A stretch of DNA of 64,000 nucleotides from Stutzerimonas kunmingensis (GTDB lineage Bacteria; Pseudomonadota; Gammaproteobacteria; Pseudomonadales; Pseudomonadaceae): NCBI RefSeq assembly GCF_002929225.1, contig NZ_PISM01000001.1, positions 1-64,000 of the forward strand, written 5' to 3'. The number at the start of each line of letters is the position of its first letter. The stretch's first letter is position 1. This document shows positions 23,574 through 31,952 of the stretch, piece after piece. The notes under the pieces were generated by a model. It searched no databases, was not told the origin of the DNA, and saw nothing but the letters and a program-made list of their open reading frames with translations. Made by a program: the position numbers and the translations under genes.

Positions 23574-25738
23574 TTAGTCTGCCCCGGTCGAACTCTGTTG
23601 AGCAAGTCGATAACCTGCGCGGTACGCGGTCCAGCGTACGAATCTCGGGCAATGGCGGGACCCTGCGCATCAGGTTGAACGGGTTCTGCGCGTACGCCGT
23701 CTGGAACAGTAGCGTTCTCACGCTCAAGCAGTCGCTCTTCAACACGATTCTCGCGTATGTTCGATACCGCTTCAGCCTTGGTGCTAGCAGCTGGTTCAAG
23801 CTTCCGCTCGGCCAATGCATTACTGATAATTTGCCCCACGGTGTCGGCCAAGCCCACTCGGCTTTCGAGTTCAGCGCGCTTATGAGCCGGAGGCATCTGC
23901 CGATAGGCCTCCAGAAGATCGTAGATCTCGTCCGAACGATAATTTGCATACTTGGCATCCGACCGTCTGAGGTCGCAGCGCAGGAATTCCTTGTTCTCGC
24001 CCTTGATCCAGATGTGCGCTGCGGAGTTCGGATCAAACCAGCAATCAATAGACCAAACGCCATTGCGACGCGCTTTTGCGAACCAGTTTTCCTGGACAGC
24101 CATCTCGCAGGAGTAATGCATACCGCGGAACAAAACTCCCCCCTTCTGGACGGTGGCTCGCTCTCGAGGCAGCAAGTTGAGATAAATCAGCTCGTCAGGA
24201 CGCTTGTTAGCCTGGATAAGGTCATTTTCCAAAGCCCACCTCCAGATCTCCATCGGGGTGGGTTGAACGCCATCGTTCATCATCGCTTGGGTGAGCCGAT
24301 CAGGCTGCCGGTGATGACGGTTGTAGTGAAGAATGCACTCGATCATGATCTGGGTGAACTCCTTCAGAGTCAGCGTCGCATCGAGCCGATAATCACGCTC
24401 GCCGCGCTCCTTCTCTCGGGCCGCAACCCCGCCGGGGAGCCACCTAATACCGGTCAAGTCATTCAGGATGCCGAAGCGGCTCTCGACCATGGGCTTCCAA
24501 TCCGGTCGATACGGAGGAGCCGTCCCCATATCGATACCCAGGCCAGCCGCGAGACCCTCAGCTGCTAACCCCAACATTTCACCTCTATCGGAGTAGATCT
24601 GATGTGGCAGGTGATGACAATCCCAATCCTCAGGACTGATATCCACGCCGTTCTGCGCGCAAAATTCCACCTTGGAGGTGAATGCGTTGAACAGTGCCTG
24701 TCGAGCCCCGTTCCAGCTAGGCCCCTCAAGGCCGACATACAGGCCAACAATCATCCCCGAGAAACTGTCAACCACGATGTACACCACGGGCCGCCCGATG
24801 AGCATCCGTCGGGAGTAGCTGTTGACCAAGTAAATGTCAGCAATGGTCGCGTCTACTTCGAATTGATGACCTGGCCCTCTAAGCCAATCGCGGACGGTAC
24901 CGGACAACGGGCGGCAGTCCTTCAGCCACCTCCTCATGCCCATACGGCCACGATCGGTGTCGATCTCATCAAAGAATTGCTTGCCCCAGTAATCGAACTG
25001 GTTGAATGTGGGAATCTCAGATTCAGGAAGCAAGCGAACTCGATTCTCGGCGTATTTTGAAAGCTCTTTTTCCGAGTAGAAGTTGCTCAGCATTTTGTCG
25101 TAAGCGCTGCGGATCGTTGATGTCTTGTTCTGCGCATAAAGTGCGTAAGACAGCCGAATGCATCGTTTGTCGATTTCGCTTAGTAATTTGGCACGTGAGA
25201 CTAGCACCCCTTGATACTTAGGCTTTCGTCCTGGCGGGTTATCAACGGAATAATTGCGACTCCCAACACCTACAGCAGAATAGTTTTTTAGAAGCGCATT
25301 TCTTACCTGGCCATAGAACCAGTATCTATACAACAGGCGATAGATCGTCTTTCGCTGCACGCCTACCTCAGCAGCACGATTTCCGACCAGCCGGCCCATC
25401 TCGCCTTGAGAGAATATCTGTCCTGGATACGCCGGATCCAAAAGTGGCGCAATCAAAGCCCATTTTTCGTCCCTATCGCGCCTAGCACTCTCGTCTAGAT
25501 CATCTTCCAAAACCAAAAGAAATTCTGGCACCGCCGTAACTACAGGCTTTGTATGGCCCGATGCCAATGACGCCCTGAGCTCCTCCAGGCCAATGGAATA
25601 GGGCTTCCTGGGAGGTTCAGTCAGATCGATTATGACCAGTGCATCGTTTTTTTCATCAAGGTGAAGTGCTCTCGCCGTAGTATAGAGCACGGAGAGTTCT
25701 GTGAGCGGCTCGAAGACATCATTGACTGAAATATTCAT
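23570..25738 (-). CDS. tnsB: Tn7-like DDE transposase
   Basis: 722-residue Mu/TnsB-type transposase (rve core). The catalytic triad is visible: D296 (HQFEVDATIAD), D384 (QIYSDRGEML) and E419 (WKPMVESRFG). The N-terminal region (about 85-180) carries winged-helix type end-binding domains, and a Mu C-terminal beta domain follows the core. It cuts the 3' ends and joins them to target DNA. It overlaps both tnsC and tnsA by 4 bases, so the core machine is translationally coupled. Confidence 0.93.
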   Translation of the reverse strand: MNISVNDVFEPLTELSVLYTTARALHLDEKNDALVIIDLTEPPRKPYSIGLEELRASLASGHTKPVVTAVPEFLLVLEDDLDESARRDRDEKWALIAPLLDPAYPGQIFSQGEMGRLVGNRAAEVGVQRKTIYRLLYRYWFYGQVRNALLKNYSAVGVGSRNYSVDNPPGRKPKYQGVLVSRAKLLSEIDKRCIRLSYALYAQNKTSTIRSAYDKMLSNFYSEKELSKYAENRVRLLPESEIPTFNQFDYWGKQFFDEIDTDRGRMGMRRWLKDCRPLSGTVRDWLRGPGHQFEVDATIADIYLVNSYSRRMLIGRPVVYIVVDSFSGMIVGLYVGLEGPSWNGARQALFNAFTSKVEFCAQNGVDISPEDWDCHHLPHQIYSDRGEMLGLAAEGLAAGLGIDMGTAPPYRPDWKPMVESRFGILNDLTGIRWLPGGVAAREKERGERDYRLDATLTLKEFTQIMIECILHYNRHHRQPDRLTQAMMNDGVQPTPMEIWRWALENDLIQANKRPDELIYLNLLPRERATVQKGGVLFRGMHYSCEMAVQENWFAKARRNGVWSIDCWFDPNSAAHIWIKGENKEFLRCDLRRSDAKYANYRSDEIYDLLEAYRQMPPAHKRAELESRVGLADTVGQIISNALAERKLEPAASTKAEAVSNIRENRVEERLLERENATVPDGVRAEPVQPDAQGPAIARDSYAGPRTAQVIDLLNRVRPGQTK

Positions 25739-26589
25739 GACGACCTCTCGCTAAGTTTTATCATTTCGGTGGCGGGAACAACTTTGAAATCTGGTAAGGG
25801 CGACTTAAGATGTAACGGCGCACCGCTTAAGTCGAGTCTTATAATCTTCCGCCAGATCAAATTAAAGAAAATGTCGCGAGCTTCGCTATACGGTATAGAT
25901 AATCGGTTGCCAATTTTTCTCAAGCTTTCTGAGGTTGACCAAGGGCAAATCCTTACCGATTCAAGAATCTCGATAAATTCCGAATGCAGCGAGACATCCA
26001 TCAGGGCACGAGGCAATTTTGCGTATTTTCGAAGGAATCCAAGATTCTGGATTAAGTCGGGCGTAAATAGCTCCTCCGTTACGATGCTCCAATCAACGCC
26101 TTGGCTGATCCAGAATCGTCTCTCGACATCCAACTTCTCCAAAGTTCGAGCACAGTCTCTACCTTTAAGGTCTTCCTGATATTTGATCGTCCGAGCAACC
26201 GACTTGAGATCCCCGTTTGGCTGCTGAACGGTCAGCAGAAAGTCAGTGGTCATTACCATAGGAACAGAAGTGGGTCTGTACCTTGGGTACCGAACACCGA
26301 TTGCTCTGGCTATAGCCTGGGTGCTTTCCAACGGCAGCAGGGGATATTGCTCGCGGATGTCGACTACGTCCTCTGAAAACTCAGAGAGTAAAAAGTACGC
26401 TCGTTCAAGATCGGATAGGAGGTGATGAATCCGGTCAATCTTAACGCCTGGGATTTTCCAGGAACGACCCCTTGAAGGAACATCTTGAACACGCAGCCAA
26501 GGCACGTACTCAGCTCCGGCACCTGCTCCAAAACCATTGGCAATGTGCCGTTCAATATCCTGACTTGAAGCAAACCTACGACCTCGCAC
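25735..26589 (-). CDS. tnsA: Tn7-like TnsA endonuclease
   Basis: 284-residue restriction-like endonuclease that cuts the 5' strands, giving true cut-and-paste movement. Catalytic residues fit Tn7 TnsA closely: E62 (SDLERAYFLL), D116 (VMTTDFLLT) and K136 (ARTIKYQED); Tn7 has E63, D114 and K132. A C-terminal winged-helix part should contact TnsC. It is the first gene of the five-gene operon. Its presence separates this element from TnsA-less Tn5053-type elements. Confidence 0.9.
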   Translation of the reverse strand: MRGRRFASSQDIERHIANGFGAGAGAEYVPWLRVQDVPSRGRSWKIPGVKIDRIHHLLSDLERAYFLLSEFSEDVVDIREQYPLLPLESTQAIARAIGVRYPRYRPTSVPMVMTTDFLLTVQQPNGDLKSVARTIKYQEDLKGRDCARTLEKLDVERRFWISQGVDWSIVTEELFTPDLIQNLGFLRKYAKLPRALMDVSLHSEFIEILESVRICPWSTSESLRKIGNRLSIPYSEARDIFFNLIWRKIIRLDLSGAPLHLKSPLPDFKVVPATEMIKLSERSS

Positions 26590-26749
26590 CCTCCCTCCTC
26601 AGTCCGTCCGGACCGTTCCCTCAGACGGCAAAAGTATAGTTCTAGGAAAACGCAGGGCTGCCAAGCAGCCATGTCGAAGGGCTTTCCAGACTACTCCTAC
26701 TAAAATCTAACGTGGCGGTCGCTGACAAACGGCTTAGCCCATAAACGGA

Positions 26750-26773
26750 AAACCCCTGTAGATACAGGGGTTT
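26750..26773 (-). terminator. hairpin upstream of tnsA
   Basis: AAACCCCTGTA (26750-26760) pairs perfectly with TACAGGGGTTT (26763-26773). On the minus strand the stem ends in GGGGTTTTCC. It lies between the transposon end and tnsA, so it could stop outside transcription from entering the transposition operon; it would act weakly in the other direction as well. Confidence 0.65.
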
Positions 26774-26778
26774 AGGCA

Positions 26779-26838
26779 TTGTGTCAGACTTTAATAGCTT
26801 GTGTCAGACTTTATTATATTGTGTCAATCTTTATTCCG
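26779..26838. repeat. three tandem 20-bp repeats, probable TnsB sites
   Basis: Units at 26779-26798, 26799-26818 and 26819-26838 share TTGTGTCA(G/A)(A/T)CTTTA. Read on the minus strand the core is TAAAGTCTGACACAA, similar to the AATAAAGTC core of Tn7 TnsB sites. They abut with no gap. Confidence 0.75.
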
Positions 26839-26861
26839 TGCAGCCAACACGTGGTGGCTTA

Positions 26862-26997
26862 CAAATAATTCTGACAATTTCAGAGCTATAAATCGGGGGC
26901 TGAGGTCGATTAGAGTCAGCTTTCAAATAATAATATTTCGACAATCAACGTGTAGAGAACTGACTAGAACAACGATTTTTGCCAAAATATTTTGACA
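26862..26997. repeat. three spaced TTGTC(A/G)-type sites, candidate transposon end
   Basis: On the minus strand TTGTCAGAATTATTTG (26862-26877), TTGTCGAAATATTATT (ending 26944) and TTGTCAAAATATTTTGG (26981-26997) share TTGTCRnAAT. Spacing is about 67 and 53 bp. Spaced TnsB sites are typical of the left end of Tn7-like elements. The outermost TGT that would define the terminus could not be fixed. Confidence 0.55.
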
Positions 26998-27490
26998 ATT
27001 TCACCGTACATACAACGTGCATGCTGTGGAGCCCAAGATTGCTGCTGCAACTTAGGCTTTGGCATCACACTGCTGCAACTCTACAGCACATAAAACCTTT
27101 GCCGCGCCTCACTCCGTTGACCTGCAGACCCTGCTCAAGAGGCGCGTAGGAACAACAATACACTGCCTCCACGGAGCAGCGCCTCGTCGAACCGCCATCT
27201 CCACGGTGCTAGAGCACCTTGTTCATGCTTGCCACTGAGGTGAAAAAGCGGAAAAGGCATGAGATATTTGGTCTATCCAGATCCTAGGAGCGCGATTTTT
27301 CGCAGCCCGCGATGTAAGGCTCGCGCTATCGAGGCGTTAGCCGGTCATTACCTCGTAGCGCCAATGTGCCGGCCGTTGCGAATATCGCGCGGCAGTTTTT
27401 TGCAACGATCTCAATAAGCCAACGTACATGCCGCGCTGGTGATGGCCGTCGCATGCCCGCAGCCACGATCGGAGATGCCGCTGTACTCGG
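26998..27490. other. gene-free junction beyond the Tn7-like element
   Basis: About 490 bp without a credible gene. A short direct repeat CTGCTGCAACT occurs twice near 27042-27091. The sequence becomes GC-richer toward the IS3 fragment and probably represents old island debris. Confidence 0.4.
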
Positions 27491-27670
27491 ATTGCGGCAG
27501 GGAGCTGTTGGGATAATGCGGCGATAGAGAGCTTTTTCAGCTCGTTTAACGCCGAACTGGTGTACCTGACTCGCTATGAAGCGAAAACCGACCTGCTCGA
27601 CTACATCCGCTTATACAATCACCCTCGGCGCCACTCGACGCTGGGCTACCTTAGTCCGATCGAGGTTTGA
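27491..27670 (+). pseudogene. IS3-family transposase (OrfB) C-terminal fragment
   Basis: The frame ends ...CWDNAAIESFFSSFNAELVY and LYNHPRRHSTLGYLSPIEV, stop at 27668-27670. This is the C-terminal end of the IS3-family integrase domain including the catalytic Glu. The rest of the element is missing. Confidence 0.85.
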
Positions 27671-27876
27671 GCGGGCAAACGCGAGCAGTAGCTCTCAACT
27701 ATCTGTCCGCCAACCCCGGGACAGACCTGCCTAGTTGCTTTCAGCTTCTAGTGTGTCGTTGGGCGAAGTCTGCAACACTCCTAACAAGTTTTTCGGATAA
27801 GAGGGAGCATGATGTTTCAAATCCATCGGATGGGGGCTCTGACGCTAGTGTTCGCCAACGCCAAGAGTTCACCGCA

Positions 27877-28311
27877 ATGATCCCTCAACGTTCCAATATG
27901 ACCTGGAACCTGCTGCTGCTAACCTGGCTGTTCGCACTGGTATCGACCCTGTCCGCGCTGTTCATTGGTGAGGTAATGGGCCAGGCACCCTGCGTGTTGT
28001 GCTGGTTCCAGCGTGCCTTCATGTTTCCGCTGGCGGTGATCCTGGCCATAGCCTGCTACCGCTCGGATTTTACAGTCTGGCGTTATGCCCTACCGCTGAC
28101 CGTTATCGGTGCGGCGCTGGCATTTGTTCACACGCTGCTCTATGCAGGGCTGATTCCGCAGCCGATCCAGCCCTGCACGGCCACTGGTCCATCCTGCTCA
28201 GGCGCCGGAATGACCCTCTTCGGCGTGGTGCCCCTGCCGGCACTCGCCTTGTTCAGCTTTATCCTGATCGCCATCCTGCTCATTCTCATCCGTCGGAGAA
28301 CAACTCCATGA
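27877..28311 (+). CDS. dsbB: DsbB-family disulfide oxidoreductase
   Basis: Inner-membrane quinone reductase that reoxidises DsbA-type proteins. 144 residues, four membrane helices, with the CVLC pair (C39, C42) in the first periplasmic loop and C100/C107 in the second. ATG 27877 is preferred; the frame runs open further upstream, but that part has no membrane character. It overlaps the next gene by 4 bases (ATGA), so the pair is coupled. It is the short BdbC-like form usually paired with a cognate DsbA-like protein. Confidence 0.9.
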   Translation: MIPQRSNMTWNLLLLTWLFALVSTLSALFIGEVMGQAPCVLCWFQRAFMFPLAVILAIACYRSDFTVWRYALPLTVIGAALAFVHTLLYAGLIPQPIQPCTATGPSCSGAGMTLFGVVPLPALALFSFILIAILLILIRRRTTP

Positions 28312-28988
28312 ATCGCCGTTCCGTGGTCCTGATCGTCAGTGTCGTGATCCTGGCCGTCTTTGCTGCCGCTGCATTCTTCTATTCCCCCTCCCAGTCGCCT
28401 CAACAGGCCCAGGCTCCCGGTTCGACCGCCCAAGAGGCCGCGACACAAACCAAACAAGGCGGCGGCCAGTTGGTTCGCTTCCACTCACCGGTGTTCGGCC
28501 CGGCGCAGGCTCCAGTAACCATCGTCGAATTCTTTGATCCTTCCTGCGAGGCATGTCGCGCCTTTCACCCCTATGTGAAGCAGATCCTCGCCGAGAACCC
28601 GGAAGACGTGCGTTTGGTGCTGCGCTATGTACTGTTCCATCAAGGCTCCGAAGAGGTGGCGCGAATGCTGGAGGCGGCGCGTAAGCAAAATCTCCATGAA
28701 CAAGTGTTGGAGGCTGTGCTGGAGGCCCAACCCGGTTGGCACGACGACCCCAAGGTAACGCAGGCATGGGCTGCTGCAGAGCGCGTCGGTTTGAACTTGG
28801 AGCAGGCCCGCCAGGAGATGCATACGCCTGGCGTCAACGCCGTGCTGGAAACGGACATGCAGGACGTTAAGGCCGTTGGGGTTCGTGGCACGCCGACCTT
28901 TTTTGTCAATGGTCGTGCGCTCAGCGAGTTTGGCCCGGAGCCGCTGCGCCAGTTGGTGAACAGCGAAGTGGCCAAGGCACGGGAATAA
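28308..28988 (+). CDS. DsbA-like membrane-anchored thiol oxidase
   Basis: 226-residue thioredoxin-fold protein. An N-terminal membrane anchor (about 6-25) precedes a low-complexity Gln/Ala linker, then a DsbA/BdbD domain with active site CEAC (C80-C83, FFDPSCEACRAFHP) and the cis-Pro loop RGTPTFFVNG. It should insert disulfides into exported proteins, using the overlapping dsbB as electron acceptor. With the reductive DsbD pair at 0.9-2.7 kb the island carries both arms of periplasmic thiol chemistry. Confidence 0.88.
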   Translation: MNRRSVVLIVSVVILAVFAAAAFFYSPSQSPQQAQAPGSTAQEAATQTKQGGGQLVRFHSPVFGPAQAPVTIVEFFDPSCEACRAFHPYVKQILAENPEDVRLVLRYVLFHQGSEEVARMLEAARKQNLHEQVLEAVLEAQPGWHDDPKVTQAWAAAERVGLNLEQARQEMHTPGVNAVLETDMQDVKAVGVRGTPTFFVNGRALSEFGPEPLRQLVNSEVAKARE

Positions 28989-28992
28989 CACT

Positions 28993-29454
28993 ATGAGCGC
29001 GCTGGAAAACCGCGTGCCACCGCTGCTCGTGGCGGGCCTGATGGCTGTGCTGATGGGTTTGTCGGGAACCAAATTGCCGGGCTTCGAACTGGCATGGACC
29101 GCGCGCCTGACCTTCGCTTTGCCGGTACTGCTCCTGGGGCTCGGCGTGTGCCTCGCCGGCGTACTGTCGTTTCGCCGCGCTCGCACTACGGTCAATCCAC
29201 TAATGCCGCAGCAGGCTTCGGCATTAGTGGAGGCTGGCATCTAGCAATACAGCCGCAATCCCATGTACTTAGGCTTCGCCATTATCCTTGCGGCTTGGGC
29301 GCTGGCCTTGGCCTCGCCTCTGACCCTGCTGGGCGTGGTTGCTTTCGTGCTGTACATGAACCGTTTCCAAGTAGCACCCGAAGAGTGGGCGCTGGAAGCA
29401 CTGTTCGGCGAATCATTCGTCCGCTACCGCGCACAAGTCCGCCGCTGGCTCTGA
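28993..29454 (+). pseudogene. isoprenylcysteine carboxyl methyltransferase-like membrane protein, amber-interrupted
   Basis: Two frames in the same phase, 28993-29244 and the downstream part to 29454, read as one 153-codon gene split by TAG at 29242-29244. Before the stop come two membrane helices (VPPLLVAGLMAVLMGL) and FRRARTTVNP; after it QYSRNPMYLGFAIILAAW and EEWALEALFGESFVRYRAQVRRW, the conserved ICMT/PEMT signature. The family usually has Tyr at the stop position (GIYxYxRNP), so one base change TAC to TAG explains it. It starts 4 bp after the DsbA-like gene. Either a recent pseudogene or a readthrough gene. Confidence 0.85.
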
Positions 29455-29669
29455 GCCTCGGCGGCGTTAGCGTCTGCCGGGGCTTACTCGTCACATCAGC
29501 ATGCCGAAGATGCCCACGACCTAGCCTGATCTCCTTGTGAAGAACTGCTTTGGCCACATGCCGCTAGCATGTCTCTGGTCGATGACATAGCGGCAACGAG
29601 TGATGTCACAAGTTCACTCCGTTGATATCGAGCTAACTGTCTAGCAACAGCGTTGAGCGCAAAGCAGGC

Positions 29670-30590
29670 TTATGCTTCGCTGCGATGACTGTCGGCCTGC
29701 CTGGTGTCGATACAAACACTGCCGTCTAGCTCCATTTCAAGTGTCGAGTGGCTGACTTTGAATTGCTCATGAAGTACTCGTTTTAAATCAGTCTTTACTC
29801 GTTCAATATCGGGCAGGCTAGCCTTCTTGATGACAACATGTGCTTCCAGTGCGATTGTATGCTCAGCGATTTCCCATACGTGTACGTGGTGAACACTCAC
29901 AACGTCGTTTACATGTTCCATGATATTGATTATGTCGGCGATGGAAACTCCTTCTGGCGCGCCCTCCATCAACAAGTGAATGGTTTTAGGTAGCATGCTA
30001 AAGCCCTGCCATAGCACGTAACCAGCAATCATCAGCGTCAGGACAGTATCTGTCCAATACCAGCCATACAGGAGGATCAATGTTCCGGCAATAATAACGC
30101 CGACGGAGGCCAACGCATCCGACACGTTGTGCAAGAATGCCGCCTTTATATTCATGCTATTCTTAGACATTGTGTAGGTGAGCAAGGCCGTAGCGATATC
30201 TACAATCAAGGCTATTCCCGCCACCACGACCACTGTCCATCCTTCAATGGGCTGTGGGGAAAAAAACCGACCTATAGCTTCGTAGATGAGGTAGAGACCA
30301 ACGATAATCAGCGTGACCAAGTTAATCAAAGCCGCTATGGTTTCACTGCGTCGGTAGCCAAAGGTTTTAAAAGCATCTGGCGGTTTGCGGCCGATCTTAC
30401 GTGCGATGAGCGCAATAACCAGTGATGCAGCATCGCTCAAGTTGTGTAGTGCATCCGCTATGAGCGATAAGCTCCCAGAAAGTATCCCGCCAACAACTTG
30501 TGCCAGAGTTAGTGCAGTATTAACGCCAATAGCTGCGATTAAACGCTTATCACCCATGGCTTCGGTGTTATGGTTATGTTCGTGAGCCAT
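29670..30590 (-). CDS. cation diffusion facilitator (CzcD/ZitB-like)
   Basis: 306-residue inner-membrane zinc/cadmium-proton antiporter. A His-rich N-terminus (HEHNHN), six helices, and metal sites in helices 2 and 5 (ADALHNLSDA; AFLHNVSDAL) are followed by a cytoplasmic domain (about 210-300) with VHHVHVWEIAEHTIALEAHV. It stands alone; the upstream region has two ATTACA-type palindromes that may put it under CzcR. It complements the czcCBA pump by moving metal from cytosol to periplasm. Confidence 0.92.
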   Translation of the reverse strand: MAHEHNHNTEAMGDKRLIAAIGVNTALTLAQVVGGILSGSLSLIADALHNLSDAASLVIALIARKIGRKPPDAFKTFGYRRSETIAALINLVTLIIVGLYLIYEAIGRFFSPQPIEGWTVVVVAGIALIVDIATALLTYTMSKNSMNIKAAFLHNVSDALASVGVIIAGTLILLYGWYWTDTVLTLMIAGYVLWQGFSMLPKTIHLLMEGAPEGVSIADIINIMEHVNDVVSVHHVHVWEIAEHTIALEAHVVIKKASLPDIERVKTDLKRVLHEQFKVSHSTLEMELDGSVCIDTRQADSHRSEA

Positions 30591-30835
30591 ATTTTTACCG
30601 CTCCTTAAAAACTAGCGTAAGAAAAATAGGGGAGCCAAACGACCGCCCATAAGAGATAATAAAAATACTAGCGCCTATACCATCTGGCCCTCCAAGCCAC
30701 ACTGACAGAAAATGCGACCACCCTCGAGCGAGTTCGTGCGTTATCGTCTTTAACTCGCCGACAACAGGTCGATCCCTCTCAAACGTTAAACGACGTTGCT
30801 CGCTAATGATAGATGATACGGCGTCAATCCGAGGA

Positions 30836-30850
30836 TGACAAAATTGTAAT
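30836..30850. promoter_or_regulatory. CzcR/CopR-like box
   Basis: TGACAAAATTGTAAT, matching the ATTACA/TGTAAT palindrome type seen before the czc and oprD genes. It lies about 245 bp upstream of the CDF gene. Confidence 0.5.
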
Positions 30851-30946
30851 CTTCCAATCATTCTTTTCGTAGGATAGGCCCTTGCAGATTGGTGCGCCTC
30901 GGTGCTGACATGACGAAGCAAGGCGCTCATGTCACCGCGCAATGGA

Positions 30947-30973
30947 AGCATTACATTTCAATAATGTAATGCT
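30947..30973. promoter_or_regulatory. 10-bp perfect palindrome of the ATTACAT type
   Basis: AGCATTACAT (30947-30956) and ATGTAATGCT (30964-30973) around TTCAATA. It lies 106 bp before the start of the small secreted protein gene. It is a longer relative of the boxes at 38470 and 30836. Confidence 0.55.
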
Positions 30974-31078
30974 TGGCTCATGCTGCTGTTAGCTTCAATC
31001 ACGCAAAATTCATTCGAACCTGCAGGGCTCAGCGAGAAAGCTCAGCAAGCCACCTTTGAATTTAGCGAGGACTGCCCT

Positions 31079-31309
31079 ATGAATCTGTTGAAAGCTATTG
31101 TTGTTGGTTTGGTAATTTTCGGCTCCGCATCGTCTTATGCAGGAGATGGATACGACCGTTCAATGAAATTTAATGAAAAATTCCGAGCAGATCAAAAGCG
31201 AATTCACGGAACCGAATCCGCCGAAAAAAAAGCAAACGAGTTGAAGGTTAATGATATTCGCCAAGATCAGAACAACACGGAAATTAAGAAAGAAACCAAA
31301 GCTGACTAA
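31079..31309 (+). CDS. small secreted charged protein
   Basis: 76 residues from ATG 31079 (MNLLKAIVVGLVIFGSASSYAG; signal cut likely after SYA). The mature part is a short, highly charged helix (FNEKFRADQKRIHGTESAEKKA) without Cys. An upstream in-frame start exists but would bury the signal. It ends before a strong terminator. Small exported proteins of this kind occur in Pseudomonas czc regions; function unknown. Confidence 0.68.
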   Translation: MNLLKAIVVGLVIFGSASSYAGDGYDRSMKFNEKFRADQKRIHGTESAEKKANELKVNDIRQDQNNTEIKKETKAD

Positions 31310-31377
31310 CCGCTTAATATCTGAACGATATCCGCCGCCGGCAGCTTCCAAGCACCGTTGGAAGCAGTTGTACTCTA

Positions 31378-31400
31378 AGCGCCCTTCGGGGCGCTTTTTT
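31378..31400 (+). terminator. Rho-independent terminator
   Basis: AGCGCCC-TTCG-GGGCGCT followed by TTTTTT, a textbook tetraloop hairpin 69 bp after the small secreted protein gene. Confidence 0.92.
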
Positions 31401-31895
31401 GTGTCCATCACTTGCCCGCAACATCGCTACCAGCGAATCGCCCCGGCCTTTATAGGCCGTTTCGTTAAGTCAGGCCGCTATCGCCTGATCTGTCTGTTAT
31501 TAGCGTTCGCAAGAGCATATCCGATTGAGCTGAACAGACGCTGGTGGCGTACAACGCATCCACGTCAGGGTCGCCATCTCAACGGCCTCGCGGTTCGTCC
31601 ATGATTGAAGGTGTCAGCTCGGCCTTGTAAAGCCCGCTGATCGGTCCAGCCAGGGCGTTTTCGTAGCTATCGCCCGTGCTGCCGCCCGGGGCAGCTCAGC
31701 CGCTGCTTGCATAATCTTTTTTCGTCAGCTCACCGTGGGTGAAAGCCATCAGCCGAGGAGGCGTATGTAGCGCGGAGTCATACGCACTAAGCGCTGAGCA
31801 CCCTTTCTATTCACCGCTTAGATGCATTAGACCTACGCTATAAAGGCTTTGCTGCCCGCTGCGCCGCAGCTGAATCTTAGCACTCCGAAACCAAC
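31401..31895. other. gene-free region with an IS3 remnant
   Basis: About 495 bp between two terminators with no intact gene. Apart from the IS3 fragment at 31615-31690 nothing is recognised. Confidence 0.5.
31615..31690 (-). pseudogene. IS3-family transposase fragment (IS407/IS150 type)
   Basis: The minus strand reads GSTGDSYENALAGPISGLYK, a close match to the GSTGDSYDNALAE-INGLYKAE block around the catalytic Glu of IS3-family OrfB. Flanking frames are broken (a stop lies just upstream), so only this short piece survives. Confidence 0.65.
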
Positions 31896-31931
31896 ACGCC
31901 CCGTTCTCGCTAGCTAGCAAGAACGGGGCGT
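31896..31931 (-). terminator. long hairpin after czcA
   Basis: ACGCCCCGTTCTCGCTAG (31896-31913) and CTAGCAAGAACGGGGCGT (31914-31931) pair over 18 bp with one mismatch. It begins 22 bp past the czcA stop and should end the czcCBA transcript. Confidence 0.85.
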
Positions 31932-31952
31932 TGTGTGCCGCCACTCGATTTT

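Larger units (their letters stand above)
30591..31078. other. divergent regulatory region between CDF gene and small secreted gene
   Basis: 488 bp without a credible gene; the minus-strand frame 30595-30951 has no protein-like features. It holds two candidate CzcR/CopR boxes (30836-30850 and 30947-30973), one on the CDF side and one on the side of the small secreted protein. Confidence 0.5.

Noticed and set aside
18466..26589. CRISPR-guided Tn7-like transposon
   Set aside because: No cas genes or repeat-spacer array next to either tniQ; both TniQ proteins are long TnsD-like forms.
26779..26838. CRISPR repeats
   Set aside because: The 20-bp units abut with no spacers and lie at a Tn7-like end, so transposase sites explain them better.
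30595..30951. 118-codon minus-strand frame beside the CDF gene
   Set aside because: No protein-like features; it covers the regulatory boxes between two divergent genes.
31401..31895. An intact IS3 element
   Set aside because: Only about 25 codons of the transposase catalytic block remain; no ends or flanking repeats.
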